Origin: Permianibacter fluminis
GTDB taxonomy: Bacteria; Pseudomonadota; Gammaproteobacteria; Enterobacterales; Permianibacteraceae
Length of the DNA stretch: 64,000 nucleotides
Direction of reading: 5' to 3'
NCBI RefSeq assembly: GCF_013179735.1
Contig: NZ_JABMEG010000002.1
Coordinates: forward strand, 124,001 to 188,000
Every line of letters begins with the position of its first letter. Position 1 is the stretch's first letter. The translations under genes and the position numbers were made by a program. The notes under the pieces were generated by a model. It saw only the letters and a program-made list of their open reading frames with translations. It searched no databases and was not told the DNA's origin. Below are positions 8,201-17,900 of the stretch, one piece after another.

Positions 8201-9652
8201 TCAGTTGGCCAGCGCCAATTTGCTGTGCCGAATGCCATACCAGAAGTAGCTCGCCAGCGCGATTGCCATCCAGATGAAAAACACATGGTAGGTGGCCGCT
8301 GACAAATCCTTGATGATGTAAAGGCAGGCGAGAATGCTCAGGCCGGGAACGACATAAGGGCCAAACGGAACCCGGAAACCTTCGCCTGCGGCCGAGCCTT
8401 CACGTCGACGCAGCACCGGCACGGCCGCTGACACCACCATGAACGCGACCAGCGTACCCATGCTGACCATGTCCCACAAAAATCCGGAATCAACCGTGCC
8501 GGCGACCACGCCGACGGCGGTGCAGACAATGATGGTGTTGATGTTTGGCGTCCGGGTTTTGCTGTTGACCTTTTGAAACGCCGGTGACACCAGACCGTCT
8601 TTACTGATGGCAAACAGAATCCGGGTCTGGCCGTAAATCGTGACCAACGTGACGCTGAAAACTGAGATCACGGCGCCGGCGGACAGGATAAGTGCTGGCC
8701 ATTCCTTGCCGGTGACGTTTTGCATGATGACGGCGAGCCCGGCTTCCTGACCGGCAAACATGCTGGCCGGCTGGGCGCCGACGGCTGCTACGGCAACCAT
8801 GAGATAAAACACCGTCACCACCAGCAATGCCGCCATCAAACCGAACGGGATCATCCGCTTGGGATCTTTGACTTCCGCGCCGGCCGTCGCCAGCGTATCG
8901 AGTCCGATAAATGAAAAGAACACCGTCCCAGCCGCCGCACTGACGCCCGCCATGCCGGCATAACCCAGGCTGTTGTCGGTATTGAAAAACGGCGTGAAAT
9001 GCGTGGCGTCAAAACCGCTGAAGGCGACCGCGACAAAAAGCGCCAGAATGCTCAGCTTGATGATGACCATGACCGCATTTGCGGTCGCGGATTCCTTGGC
9101 GCCGCGCACCAGCAGCAAACCGCACAAAGCCACGAGCAGCACCGGTGGCAAATTGAACTGAGTGAAATGCCATTCGGTACCGCTGGCGCCGGCGACGATG
9201 CTCGGTGTGCGCAGAAAGTCGGGAATGCTCCAGCCAAAGGCATGGGTCAGAAAGTGATTCAGATAATCAGACCAGCCGATTGCGGTTGCGCTGGCGGCGA
9301 GGCCGTATTCGAGCAACAAACAAAAGGCAACGATAAACGCCGGAAACTCGCCGACCGTCGCATAGGCGTAGGAATAGGACGAACCGGATGCCGGAATGCG
9401 CGAGGACAGTTCGGCATAGCAGAGCGCAGTCAAACCGGCCGTGATCGCGGCAATCAGAAACGACAAGATGACCGCCGGACCGGCTTTCGGCACGGCTTCG
9501 ACCATGGTGAAGAAAATGCCGGTGCCGATGGTCGAACCCACCCCGATCATGGTCAGCGCGAACAGACCAATCGATCGCTTTAATTCCGTGTCACCCGTTC
9601 CGTCTGCGGCATCAGTGCCATGAATGGCTTTGGTGCGCCAAAGTCGCATCAT
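8201..9652 (-). CDS. APC-family amino acid permease
   Basis: Inner-membrane secondary transporter of 483 residues with about 12 membrane helices, probably an amino acid importer or exchanger. Helix 1 carries the substrate-binding 'GVGSTIGTGIFF' turn and the sequence continues with 'CYAELSSRIPASGSSYSYAY', both hallmarks of the APC cationic-amino-acid-type subfamily (CAT/YfnA-like). An internal repeat position shows 'FFSFIGLDTLATAGAEVKDPKR'. A cytoplasmic N-terminus of about 30 residues precedes helix 1. The start is one of two adjacent ATGs; a longer frame extends upstream but would read through the apparent ribosome site. Substrate cannot be assigned. Confidence 0.9.
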   Translation of the reverse strand: MMRLWRTKAIHGTDAADGTGDTELKRSIGLFALTMIGVGSTIGTGIFFTMVEAVPKAGPAVILSFLIAAITAGLTALCYAELSSRIPASGSSYSYAYATVGEFPAFIVAFCLLLEYGLAASATAIGWSDYLNHFLTHAFGWSIPDFLRTPSIVAGASGTEWHFTQFNLPPVLLVALCGLLLVRGAKESATANAVMVIIKLSILALFVAVAFSGFDATHFTPFFNTDNSLGYAGMAGVSAAAGTVFFSFIGLDTLATAGAEVKDPKRMIPFGLMAALLVVTVFYLMVAVAAVGAQPASMFAGQEAGLAVIMQNVTGKEWPALILSAGAVISVFSVTLVTIYGQTRILFAISKDGLVSPAFQKVNSKTRTPNINTIIVCTAVGVVAGTVDSGFLWDMVSMGTLVAFMVVSAAVPVLRRREGSAAGEGFRVPFGPYVVPGLSILACLYIIKDLSAATYHVFFIWMAIALASYFWYGIRHSKLALAN

Positions 9653-9977
9653 TATCAATTCGTCCTGTTGCGGTGTGTCGTTATCGTTGTTCGGCGCCAG
9701 CATGCTGGCGCGGCTACCCTGATCAGCAAGTGCTGGGGGCTTCGACGCCGCGCGGCCTGGTGGCCGGCGGTGAAAGTGGGGGGGAAACTACCACAGCCTC
9801 ACCTGGGTCACAAACCGGAGCAGGGCGCTGGACCTAGACTGGCGGTCGCCGGGCCTCCTTTGTAGCCTTGTCCTGGACGAGGGCGGACATCGTTCGACTC
9901 GACAGCTCGGCGATACGGCAGTTCGACAAAACGACAAAACGGTAACTCGACAACTCGGCAAGAACAGGAGGTTGGCC
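9653..9977. other. Intergenic gap between divergent genes with a 15-bp direct repeat
   Basis: No gene seen. It contains two near-identical 15-mers, ACTCGACAGCTCGGC (9897-9911) and ACTCGACAACTCGGC (9945-9959), 48 bases apart, with further TTCGACAAAACGACAAAAC half-copies between. They lie just upstream of the lipoprotein dehydrogenase gene and could be an operator or a decayed repeat. Beyond that nothing is recognisable. Confidence 0.45.
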
Positions 9978-12137
9978 ATGCGCGGCATCTGGATGCTTGC
10001 ATTGGGCGTGAGCTTGGCGGGGTGCGGTCTGGGTTCCGGTGGCGGCGATGATGAGCCATCGACCGCGCCGCCCAGCAGCGGTCTGGCCAGTCGGCCTGCC
10101 AATCCGGGCTGCATCGCGCCCGACACCGTCGGCTCGACCGACATCCGCTGGACCGCCGCGTTTCCGCAATTGCCGTCGCTGTCCGGCCTGGTCGGGCTGC
10201 ATCAGGCGCCGGGCGATAGCAGCGTGTTTTATGCAGTACGCACATCCGGTCTGGTGCAACGCTTTGCCAATCAGGCCAATGCCAGCGCGCTGACCACGGT
10301 ACTGAATCTGTCCGCTCGCGTGCTCGACAGCGGCGAATCCGGCTTGCTCGGATTTGCTTTTCATCCGCAATACGCCAGCAACGGCCAGGTTTATGTCTAT
10401 TACACCGGGGGTTCGCCGCTGACTTCGTATCTGTCGCGGATCGTTCGGCGCGGCGATGGCAGCCTGAATGCCGCCGATGAAGAAATCCTGCTGCAATTGC
10501 GCCAACCGTATTCCAATCACAACGGTGGCCAGCTGGCGTTTGGCCCGGATGGTTTTCTGTATCTCGCGCTGGGTGATGGTGGCAGCGGCGGCGACCCGGA
10601 TGGTAACGGCCAGAACACCAATGTCCTGCTTGGCAAAATCCTGCGCATCGATATCAGCCATGCCGATGCCGATCGCGGCTTGCCGTACGCAATTCCCACC
10701 GACAATCCGTTTGCCGGCGGTGGCGGCAAGCCGGAAATTTATGCCTGGGGATTGCGCAATCCCTGGCGGTTTTCTTTTGACCGGGTCAGCGGCGACTTGT
10801 GGGCCGCTGACGTCGGGCAAAACGAATACGAAGAGATCAACAAAATCGAGCGCGGTGGCAATTACGGCTGGAACACCATGGAAGGCCTGCATTGCTATGG
10901 TGGAGGCAGTTGCAATCAAACCGGCCTGAAACTGCCGGTGTTCGAATACAACCACAGCGAGGGCTGTTCGGTTACCGGTGGCTATGTCTATCGCGGCAGT
11001 GCGCTGCCGGCCTTGCAGGGCCGCTATTTGTTTACCGACTACTGCAGCGCCAAGGTCTGGTTGCTGCAGCCCGAGCCAAACAACAGTTACACCGCCCAGA
11101 TGCTGACCGCCTTGAGTGGCAATCCGTCTTCAATTGCCGAAGACAATGCTGGCGAACTGTATGCGCTGTCGTTGTCCGGCAGTGCCGGTGAAAACATCTA
11201 CCAACTGACGCCGGGTACCAGCACGCCCGGCAGCGTCGCCGAGCACTTGTCAGCAACCGGTTGTGTCAGTGCCAGCGCGCCGGCGCAAGCGGTCGACGCG
11301 GCTGTGCCCTATGCGATCAACAGTCCGTTCTGGTCCGATGGCGCCGACAAGGAGCGTTACGCGGCGATTCCGGATGGCAGTCATATCAGCGTGCAAGCCG
11401 ACGGTGACATGGTGTTTCCGGTCGGCTCGGTGTTGATGAAACATTTTCGTTTGGCCGGACAATTGATCGAAACCCGGTTGTTCATGCGCCATGCCGATGG
11501 CTGGCGTGGCTACAGCTACGAATGGCGCGCCGATCAATCCGATGCCGATCTGCTCAGCGGCAGCAAAGACAAACTGATCGGCGGCCAGAGCTGGCATTTC
11601 CCGTCCGGTAGCGAATGCCTGCAATGCCACACCGCGGCTGCCGGTTTTGTGCTTGGGCCGGAAGCCGGGCAATTGAATCGGTCGCTGCTGTATGCCCGCA
11701 GCGGCATCACCGCCAATCAGCTCGATACCTGGCAACACATTGGCTGGTTCAGCAGCACGCTGACCAGCACGGCGCGTGCGCTGCATTACGCTGATCCGAG
11801 CGATAGCACGGCCACGCTGACGGCGCGTGCGCGCAGTTATTTGCACAGCAACTGCAGTCATTGTCACCGGCCGGCCAGTGCGCCGGTGGCGATGGATCTG
11901 CGGCATTCAACATCGTTTGCGGCAACCAGCACTTGCAATGCGCTGCCGCAGACCGGCGATCTGGGGATTGCCGACGCCCGTCTGATCGCGCCGGGGGCGG
12001 TGGCCCGTTCGCTGCTGCACAATCGCCTCAGTCGGCGCGATGCCTATGCGATGCCGCCGCTGGCCTCGGCACTGGCCGATACCGCCGGCGCCAGCCTGAT
12101 CGCCGACTGGATCAACAGCCTGACCGGCTGCAACTGA
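9978..12137 (+). CDS. Lipoprotein: PQQ-type sugar dehydrogenase propeller fused to a diheme c-type region
   Basis: A 719-residue exported lipoprotein; the lipobox is 'SLAGC' with Cys16. Residues about 45-420 form a glucose/sorbosone dehydrogenase (GSDH, Aldose sugar dehydrogenase) propeller with 'SGLLGFAFHPQYASNGQVYV', 'NHNGGQLAFGPDGFLYLALG', 'YAWGLRNPWRFSFD' and 'ADVGQNEYEEIN', the usual PQQ/Ca-binding features. The C-terminal part (about 430-719) resembles the SO2930-type diheme cytochrome domain and carries two CXXCH haem sites, CLQCH at 547-551 and CSHCH at 626-630. The fusion would let electrons pass directly from substrate to haem. The ATG has AGGAGG 6 bases upstream. It appears monocistronic. 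The sugar or polyol substrate is unknown. Confidence 0.88.
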   Translation: MRGIWMLALGVSLAGCGLGSGGGDDEPSTAPPSSGLASRPANPGCIAPDTVGSTDIRWTAAFPQLPSLSGLVGLHQAPGDSSVFYAVRTSGLVQRFANQANASALTTVLNLSARVLDSGESGLLGFAFHPQYASNGQVYVYYTGGSPLTSYLSRIVRRGDGSLNAADEEILLQLRQPYSNHNGGQLAFGPDGFLYLALGDGGSGGDPDGNGQNTNVLLGKILRIDISHADADRGLPYAIPTDNPFAGGGGKPEIYAWGLRNPWRFSFDRVSGDLWAADVGQNEYEEINKIERGGNYGWNTMEGLHCYGGGSCNQTGLKLPVFEYNHSEGCSVTGGYVYRGSALPALQGRYLFTDYCSAKVWLLQPEPNNSYTAQMLTALSGNPSSIAEDNAGELYALSLSGSAGENIYQLTPGTSTPGSVAEHLSATGCVSASAPAQAVDAAVPYAINSPFWSDGADKERYAAIPDGSHISVQADGDMVFPVGSVLMKHFRLAGQLIETRLFMRHADGWRGYSYEWRADQSDADLLSGSKDKLIGGQSWHFPSGSECLQCHTAAAGFVLGPEAGQLNRSLLYARSGITANQLDTWQHIGWFSSTLTSTARALHYADPSDSTATLTARARSYLHSNCSHCHRPASAPVAMDLRHSTSFAATSTCNALPQTGDLGIADARLIAPGAVARSLLHNRLSRRDAYAMPPLASALADTAGASLIADWINSLTGCN

Positions 12138-12335
12138 GCCCTCCCTGTTTGGCCGCGGAAATTTCGTCAACGCAATAGCCGCCTGCTTGCTGCCTCGCTA
12201 CACTGGATACAAGCTTGCTGAACCGTGCGCCGTGTAATTTTTCACAGACCGGCCTTTCGATTTTCTGAATCACTTTTTTTACCCGCTGCTTCTCAAGCAG
12301 CTGGCTTTTTCGCACAGTTTTTTTGGATGCCTGCC

Positions 12336-12929
12336 ATGTCAACGACACCACCGAGTGCTTCACCCTATCCGACCCAATCCATCGATGTGCAATACCTGCA
12401 GATGCGCAGCATTGAGGAATTGCAGGCCAAGCCCTGTCCGGATCCGGCGACGCTGCACATCATCGAAGCGCAGGAAGCCCTGCCGGAATTGAATCGTTTT
12501 CTGTACACCGCGGTCGGTGGCGACTGGTATTGGGTTGATCGGTTGCCGTGGACGTATGCGCAATGGCAACAAGCCATTGGTGGCAACAATCACCGCACGT
12601 TTGTCTGCTACAGCCGTGGCACGCCGGCCGGTTACTATGAGCTGCACAAGAACGATGACGGCAGCGTCGAGATCAGTTATTTCGGTTTGATTGGCCAGTT
12701 TCACGGCCGTGGCATCGGTGGCTGGTTGTTGTCGCAATGCCTGGCCGATGCCTGGGCCTGGGCCGCCAATCGGGTTTGGGTGCATACCTGCACGCTTGAT
12801 CACCCGGCGGCACTTAACAATTATCTGGCGCGCGGATTGAAGCCCTACGATCGCGAAGTGGAAAAGCGTAATTTGCCGCCGCAGCCGCCGGGACCATGGC
12901 CCGGTGCCGAGCGTGCGCCGAGACGGTGA
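12336..12929 (+). CDS. GNAT family N-acetyltransferase
   Basis: Acyl-CoA-dependent acetyltransferase of about 197 residues. The acetyl-CoA binding motif A is visible as 'FHGRGIGGWLLSQCL' following the strand 'VEISYFGLIG', and the C-terminal part has 'VWVHTCTLDHPAALNNYLARGLKPY', the typical motif B region of GNAT enzymes acting on small molecules or proteins. The start is uncertain: an ATG nine bases earlier is equally in frame and no good ribosome site is present. The stop codon overlaps a possible GTG of the next frame, so coupling to the downstream reductase gene is likely. Confidence 0.82.
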   Translation: MSTTPPSASPYPTQSIDVQYLQMRSIEELQAKPCPDPATLHIIEAQEALPELNRFLYTAVGGDWYWVDRLPWTYAQWQQAIGGNNHRTFVCYSRGTPAGYYELHKNDDGSVEISYFGLIGQFHGRGIGGWLLSQCLADAWAWAANRVWVHTCTLDHPAALNNYLARGLKPYDREVEKRNLPPQPPGPWPGAERAPRR

Positions 12930-12940
12930 TCGCACCATTG

Positions 12941-13978
12941 ATGCCTGATACCCGCCGCGTTTGGCGCACGCCGCGCGCCGGCAATCTTGCCGATCTGCAC
13001 TTGCAGGACGAGCCATTGCCGGAGCTGCCGCTTGGCCAGGTGCGCGTGGCCGTGCGCGCGGTCGGTCTGAATTTCGCCGACATTTTTGCCTTGACCGGTT
13101 TGTATTCCGCAACGCCGAGCGGGGCGTTCATTCCGGGTCTGGAATTTGCCGGCGTGGTTATCGCGAGCCATCTCGAACCGTCTGCCGAAGCCGCCTTCAA
13201 GCCCGGCGATCGGGTGATGGGCTGCATTCGCTTTGGCGCTTATGCCAGCGTTGTCGATGTCGCGCCAGCGCAATTGGCGCCGTTGCCGGACAATTGGGAT
13301 TTTGGCCAGGGTGCCGCGTTTCTGGTGCAGACCTTTACGGCCTGGTATGCCTTGAATGATCTCGGCGCACTGGCGCCGGGTCGGCTGACGCTGATCCATT
13401 CTGCTGCCGGTGGTGTCGGTCTGCAGGCCATGCGCATTTGTGCAGCGCGTGGTGTGCCGGTCATCGGCACGGTCAGTGACGCCAACAAGAAAAAATTTTT
13501 GCAGCAGCAGGGTTTTGCCGAGGTGTTGATCCGCGCACCGGATTTTGCCAGCCAGTTGTGCGCCGCGCTGGCGGACCGGCCGCTGTATCTGGTGCTGGAT
13601 GCCATCGGCGGTCCGGTGCAACAGGCATCGTTTGCGGCGCTGGCACCGACCGGTCGTTTGGTGGTGTTTGGTGCCGCCGACTATGCGCCCGGCAAACGCC
13701 GACCCAATTGGCTGAAAATCGCCTGGAAATACCTGACCCGGCCACGCTACGACGCACTCGCGATGATCAGCGACAACAAATCAGTGCTGGCATTCAATCT
13801 GATTTGGTTGTGGCAGCATCAGTCCTTGTTCCGGCAATTGCTGGCCGACGTGCAAGCACTGGCGCTGCCACCGCCGCATGTGGGGCATCGTTTCACTTTT
13901 GTTGACGCTGCGTCTGCGCTGGAGTGCTTGCGTTCCGGTCGTTCGGTCGGCAAGGTGGTGCTGGAATTGCCGGGTTAG
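12941..13978 (+). CDS. MDR-family NADPH:quinone reductase-like oxidoreductase (VAT-1-like)
   Basis: Zinc-free medium-chain dehydrogenase/reductase of 345 residues. It shows the GroES-like N-terminal half ('VGLNFADIFALTGLY', 'PGLEFAGVV') and the Rossmann NADPH site 'HSAAGGVGLQAMRICAARG'. The insert 'PGKRRPNWLKIAWKYLTRPRYD' and the 'MISDNKSVLAFNLIWLW' segment are features I associate with the synaptic-vesicle VAT-1-like subgroup rather than classical QOR. No catalytic zinc Cys/His set is present. It begins 12 bases after the GNAT gene; an in-frame GTG overlapping that gene's stop (12926) is an alternative start. Substrate unknown; probably a quinone or enone. Confidence 0.87.
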   Translation: MPDTRRVWRTPRAGNLADLHLQDEPLPELPLGQVRVAVRAVGLNFADIFALTGLYSATPSGAFIPGLEFAGVVIASHLEPSAEAAFKPGDRVMGCIRFGAYASVVDVAPAQLAPLPDNWDFGQGAAFLVQTFTAWYALNDLGALAPGRLTLIHSAAGGVGLQAMRICAARGVPVIGTVSDANKKKFLQQQGFAEVLIRAPDFASQLCAALADRPLYLVLDAIGGPVQQASFAALAPTGRLVVFGAADYAPGKRRPNWLKIAWKYLTRPRYDALAMISDNKSVLAFNLIWLWQHQSLFRQLLADVQALALPPPHVGHRFTFVDAASALECLRSGRSVGKVVLELPG

Positions 13979-14086
13979 TTTTTTTGAGTCAGCTTGCTGG
14001 TTTGCTGTGCCGGATGGCTGTTCCCGCGCCGATTTCTGACCCCAGCGTTTCACCATTTCTTTTACGCTCAGCCATCGGAATTTCCT

Positions 14087-14644
14087 GTGCCACAACGTCG
14101 TCCGGTCGATCTGGCCAAATGCTACAAACTGCTGACTCACGGTCCGGTCACGCTGGTGACCAGCGCCCATCAGGGCCAGCGCAATATCATGGCGGCATCG
14201 TGGGCGATGCCGCTGGATTTCGATCCGCCGAAACTGACCGTCGTCATCGACGCCAACACGCTGACCCGCAAACTGGTCGATGCCAGCGGTGAATTTGCCT
14301 TGCAGATTCCGACGCGCGCCATCGCCCGGGAAACGTTGGCCGTCGGTTCGGTCAGCGGGGTCGAGGGCGACAAATTTGCCCGGTTCGGCATCGACACGTT
14401 TGCGGCACAGCATATTGCCGCCCCGCTGGTGCATGGCTGTGTTGGCTGGCTGGAGTGCCGGGTCATTGCCGATGCCAGTCGGCGTTACGATCTGTTCATT
14501 GCCGAAGTGTTGGCCGCGTATGCTGACGACGATGTCTTCTCCGACGGCCGCTGGCATTTCCCGGCTGACCCGCTGCGCCGCACCATGCACTACATGGCCG
14601 GTGGTGAATTTTTCGCCACCGGTGAATCTTTCCGCGCCGACTGA
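14087..14644 (+). CDS. Flavin reductase family protein (FMN-binding split barrel)
   Basis: About 185 residues. The fold is recognisable from 'GPVTLVTSAHQGQRNIMAASWAMPLDFDPPKLTVVID' (conserved blocks of the flavoredoxin/DIM6-NTAB group), followed by 'SGEFALQIPTRA' and a late 'GRWHFPADPLRRTMHYMAGGEFFATGE'. Proteins of this group bind FMN and act as flavin reductases or flavoredoxins. The GTG start is placed where the conserved domain begins; the open frame extends further upstream, but that part reads as unrelated sequence without a ribosome site. It lies about 110 bases after the MDR reductase gene on the same strand and could be co-transcribed, pairing two redox enzymes. Confidence 0.82.
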   Translation: MPQRRPVDLAKCYKLLTHGPVTLVTSAHQGQRNIMAASWAMPLDFDPPKLTVVIDANTLTRKLVDASGEFALQIPTRAIARETLAVGSVSGVEGDKFARFGIDTFAAQHIAAPLVHGCVGWLECRVIADASRRYDLFIAEVLAAYADDDVFSDGRWHFPADPLRRTMHYMAGGEFFATGESFRAD

Positions 14645-14940
14645 CTCGAATCCCTCTGTTACAGAAAACCGCCGCCTCGATCAGGCCGGGCCCAACCACG
14701 CCGAGACCCGACAACGAACGGACGCCCGCGTCCATTCGCTGCCGGGTTTTATTTTGCGGCTTGACGGCGGCCGGCTTTCGCCGCTGGCACAACCCGAACA
14801 TAATCGACCCTCGCATTGTGCCCGCCGTGTTGCGGGCAACCGTCGGCAGCGTTAGCCGATGGCAGCAACGACAGCGCAAAAGCGAATGCGCTGCCGTTGC
14901 AAACACGCAGCGTACGACGGCACGCCACAAGGAGAAGGGA

Positions 14941-17900
14941 ATGAAGCGTTGGCTGGTAAGTCTGTTGGCAGGGTGCAGCTTGCTGTTCGGCAGCACGGTG
15001 GTGCTGGCCGAAGCGGTCGCGGTACCGGAAGCACTGAAGCCGTGGCGTGATTGGGCGCTGCACGGTGAGGAATTTCGCCGCTGCCCGCTCAGCCATGGTC
15101 AGGAAGGCGATGATGCCAACGACTTTGCCTGTGTCTGGTATGGCAGCCTGCGGCTGGATGCAGACAGCAACGGTGCCCGCTTCAGTTTGCCGATTGAAGT
15201 GCTCGGCGGCCGCGAAACGGCGGTGGTGTTGCCCGGTGATCGCGACCGCTGGCCGCGCAATCTGAGTGATGGTGTGCACGCACTGCCCGTTGTCGAACGC
15301 AATGGCCTGCCGGTGTTGCTGCTCGGCCCCGGCAAGCTGACCGTCAGCGGTGAATTTCGCTGGCGCGAATTGCCGGGCAATCTGGCCTTGCCGGCATCGC
15401 TGGTGTTGATCGATCTGCGACTCAATGGTCGCGCCGTGCCGCAACCGCAGCGGGAAAGCAATGCACTGGTGCTCGCGACCGGGCCGACCCAGGCGACGGT
15501 GCAAGACACGGTGCAGCTGCGCGTGTATCAACGTCTGCAGGACGGCTTGCCACTGCAGCTGGAAACGGTATTGCTGATCACCGCAACCGGCAGCGCTCGT
15601 GAAGTGGTGCTTGGCAAGCCACTGCAAGAAGGGTTTGTCCCCACCGCAATGACCAGCAAGCTGGCCGCCCGGCTCGATGAACAAGGCTTGCTGCACCTGC
15701 AGCTGCGCGCCGGTGACTGGCAACTGACCTTGCAAAGCCGCGCCGAAAAATTGCCGACCGAGCTCAGTGTGCGCGCCGAAAATGGTCTCTGGCCCAGCGA
15801 AGCGATTTGGTCCTGGCAGAGCAGCGAAACCTTGCGCGCAGCCAGTCTGGAAGGGGGGGCACCAATCGATCCGGTTCAGGCCGACGTGCCGGAAGCGTGG
15901 CAACAATTGCCGGCGTTGCGGGTACGCGCGGGTGAAACCCTGTACATCGCCGAACGCAGTCGCGGTCGTCAGGTGACCGACAATGCCCTGCAATTGAACC
16001 GCCAACTCTGGCTGCGCTTTGACGGTAGCACCTATGCGTTTCGTGATCAGATTGACGGCACGCTGCGCAGTGACTGGCGGCTCGATATGGCCGCGCCGTA
16101 TCAGCTGATGCAAGTCAGCGAGGCTGGCACCGCGCTACCGATCAGCAGCCTGACGGCCGACTCGCCAACAGCAACGACTGATCGCCGTGGCATCGAGCTG
16201 CGCACTGGCAACATCAGTTTGCAAGCCAGTGGCGAGTTGGTGCGTAACGGCGCCATGCCGGCGACCGGTTGGCAAAACCGTTTTGACAGCGCCCAACTGC
16301 AACTGCATCTGCCGCCCGGTTATCGCTTGCTGGCCGCGCAGGGCGTCGACAGCGCACCGGACAGTTTCCTTGAACGCTGGAACCTGCTCGACACCTTTGT
16401 GTTGGTACTGACCGCGGTGCTGATTTACAAACTTTACGGTGTGCTCTGGTCGTTGCTGATGCTGGTCGGTTTCGCGATTCTGTATCACGAACCAGACATG
16501 CCGATCTGGTTGCTGCCGAATGCGGCACTGGCCTTGCTGGCCTGTCGCTATGCCAGCGGCAAATTGCTGGTCTGGCTCAGCCGTTATCGTGCACTCAGTC
16601 TGGCAGCGCTGCTGCTGATTCTGGTGCCGTTCTTTGCCGGTCAGATCAGCGCGTTGCTGCATCCACAACTGGAGGCTCGTGACGGCGCTTATTACGGCGG
16701 CTATGGGCCGGTAGCCGCAGAACAGGTGCAATATGAAGCTGCTTCACCAGCACCAGCTGAACCGCGGATGAAGCGTACAGATGTCGAAAGCGAAGCGCCG
16801 ACCCTGGCCCTGCGTCGGGAAGAAGGGATATCCAGCTCACGCGGTGATGAAGCGATGGAGCAGCGTATCGAAGTGACAGGTTCTCGCATCAGAAAAAGCG
16901 ATCTCTACCAAACCTACAGCGACAACTCGATCAGTCAGGCTGGCAACGGTATTCCCGCCTGGCAATGGCGCAGCTACAGCCTGCAATGGTCCGGCCCGGT
17001 CGATGCGAATCAGGAATTGTCGCTGTGGATATTGCCGTACAGCGTTCGGGTGCTGGTGATTTTGGCCGCGATTGCGATTTTTGCCGGCTGGTTCCTGCGC
17101 ATTGCCCGTGAGTTGACTGGCGTGCAAGCGCTGCGATTTGCCCGCGAGAAACTCGGTCTGGCGGTCGTGTTATTGTTGCTGATGCCGGCGCTGGCGCCGC
17201 AGCCGGCACAGGCCGACATACCCTCACCAGAATTGCTGGAGGAATTGAAAACCCGACTGCTGACACCGCCGGTATGCGCACCGAATTGTGCCGATGTCGA
17301 AAGCGTCACTGTCCGCGCCAGTCGCGAGCAAATCGACATCAGTCTGGAGATCAATGCGCTGGTGCCGACTGCAGTACCGGTACCCGGTCGCGCCGGTGAT
17401 TGGTTGCCGGTCAGCGTCAGCCGTGACGGTGAGCGCAGTGTCGCGCGCTTGCGTGGCAGTGCGGTGCAAGTCTGGTTGCCAGCCGGCAAACATCGGCTGC
17501 AACTCAGCGGCCCAACCTCCGGCAGTGATCGAGTAACGCTGGCGTTTCCGCTGAAACCGCGCCGCATCGACGTGCAGCTGGATGGTTGGGAAGCCAGCGG
17601 TCTGCAACTGGATACCTTGCCTTCGGGTGCGCTGGCCCTGACCCGCTCGGCGCGCTTTGGTAAAGAGGCGAATGCAACCGACAAAGCGGGCACCGGGGTG
17701 ACTCAACTCAGTGTGCCGCCGTTTGTCCGGGTCGAACGCACGCTGAGTTTTGCCGATGAATGGCGCGTCGATACCCGGGTCATTCGGGTCGCGCCAGCGC
17801 ATGGCGCGTTTACTTTGCAATTGCCTTTGCTGGCCGGCGAAGCGGTGCAGGACAACACGCTGAAAGCCGAAGCCGGTCTGCTGCAACTGGATTTTGCCGG

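Noticed and set aside
9897-9959. Direct repeats that might suggest a CRISPR-like array
   Set aside because: Only two 15-base copies with degenerate pieces between; no regular spacer length and no cas gene.
14749-16113. A 454-codon leftward frame over the giant membrane protein gene
   Set aside because: Very rich in Gln, His and Arg, as expected for an antisense frame; the rightward gene has a strong ribosome site and signal peptide.
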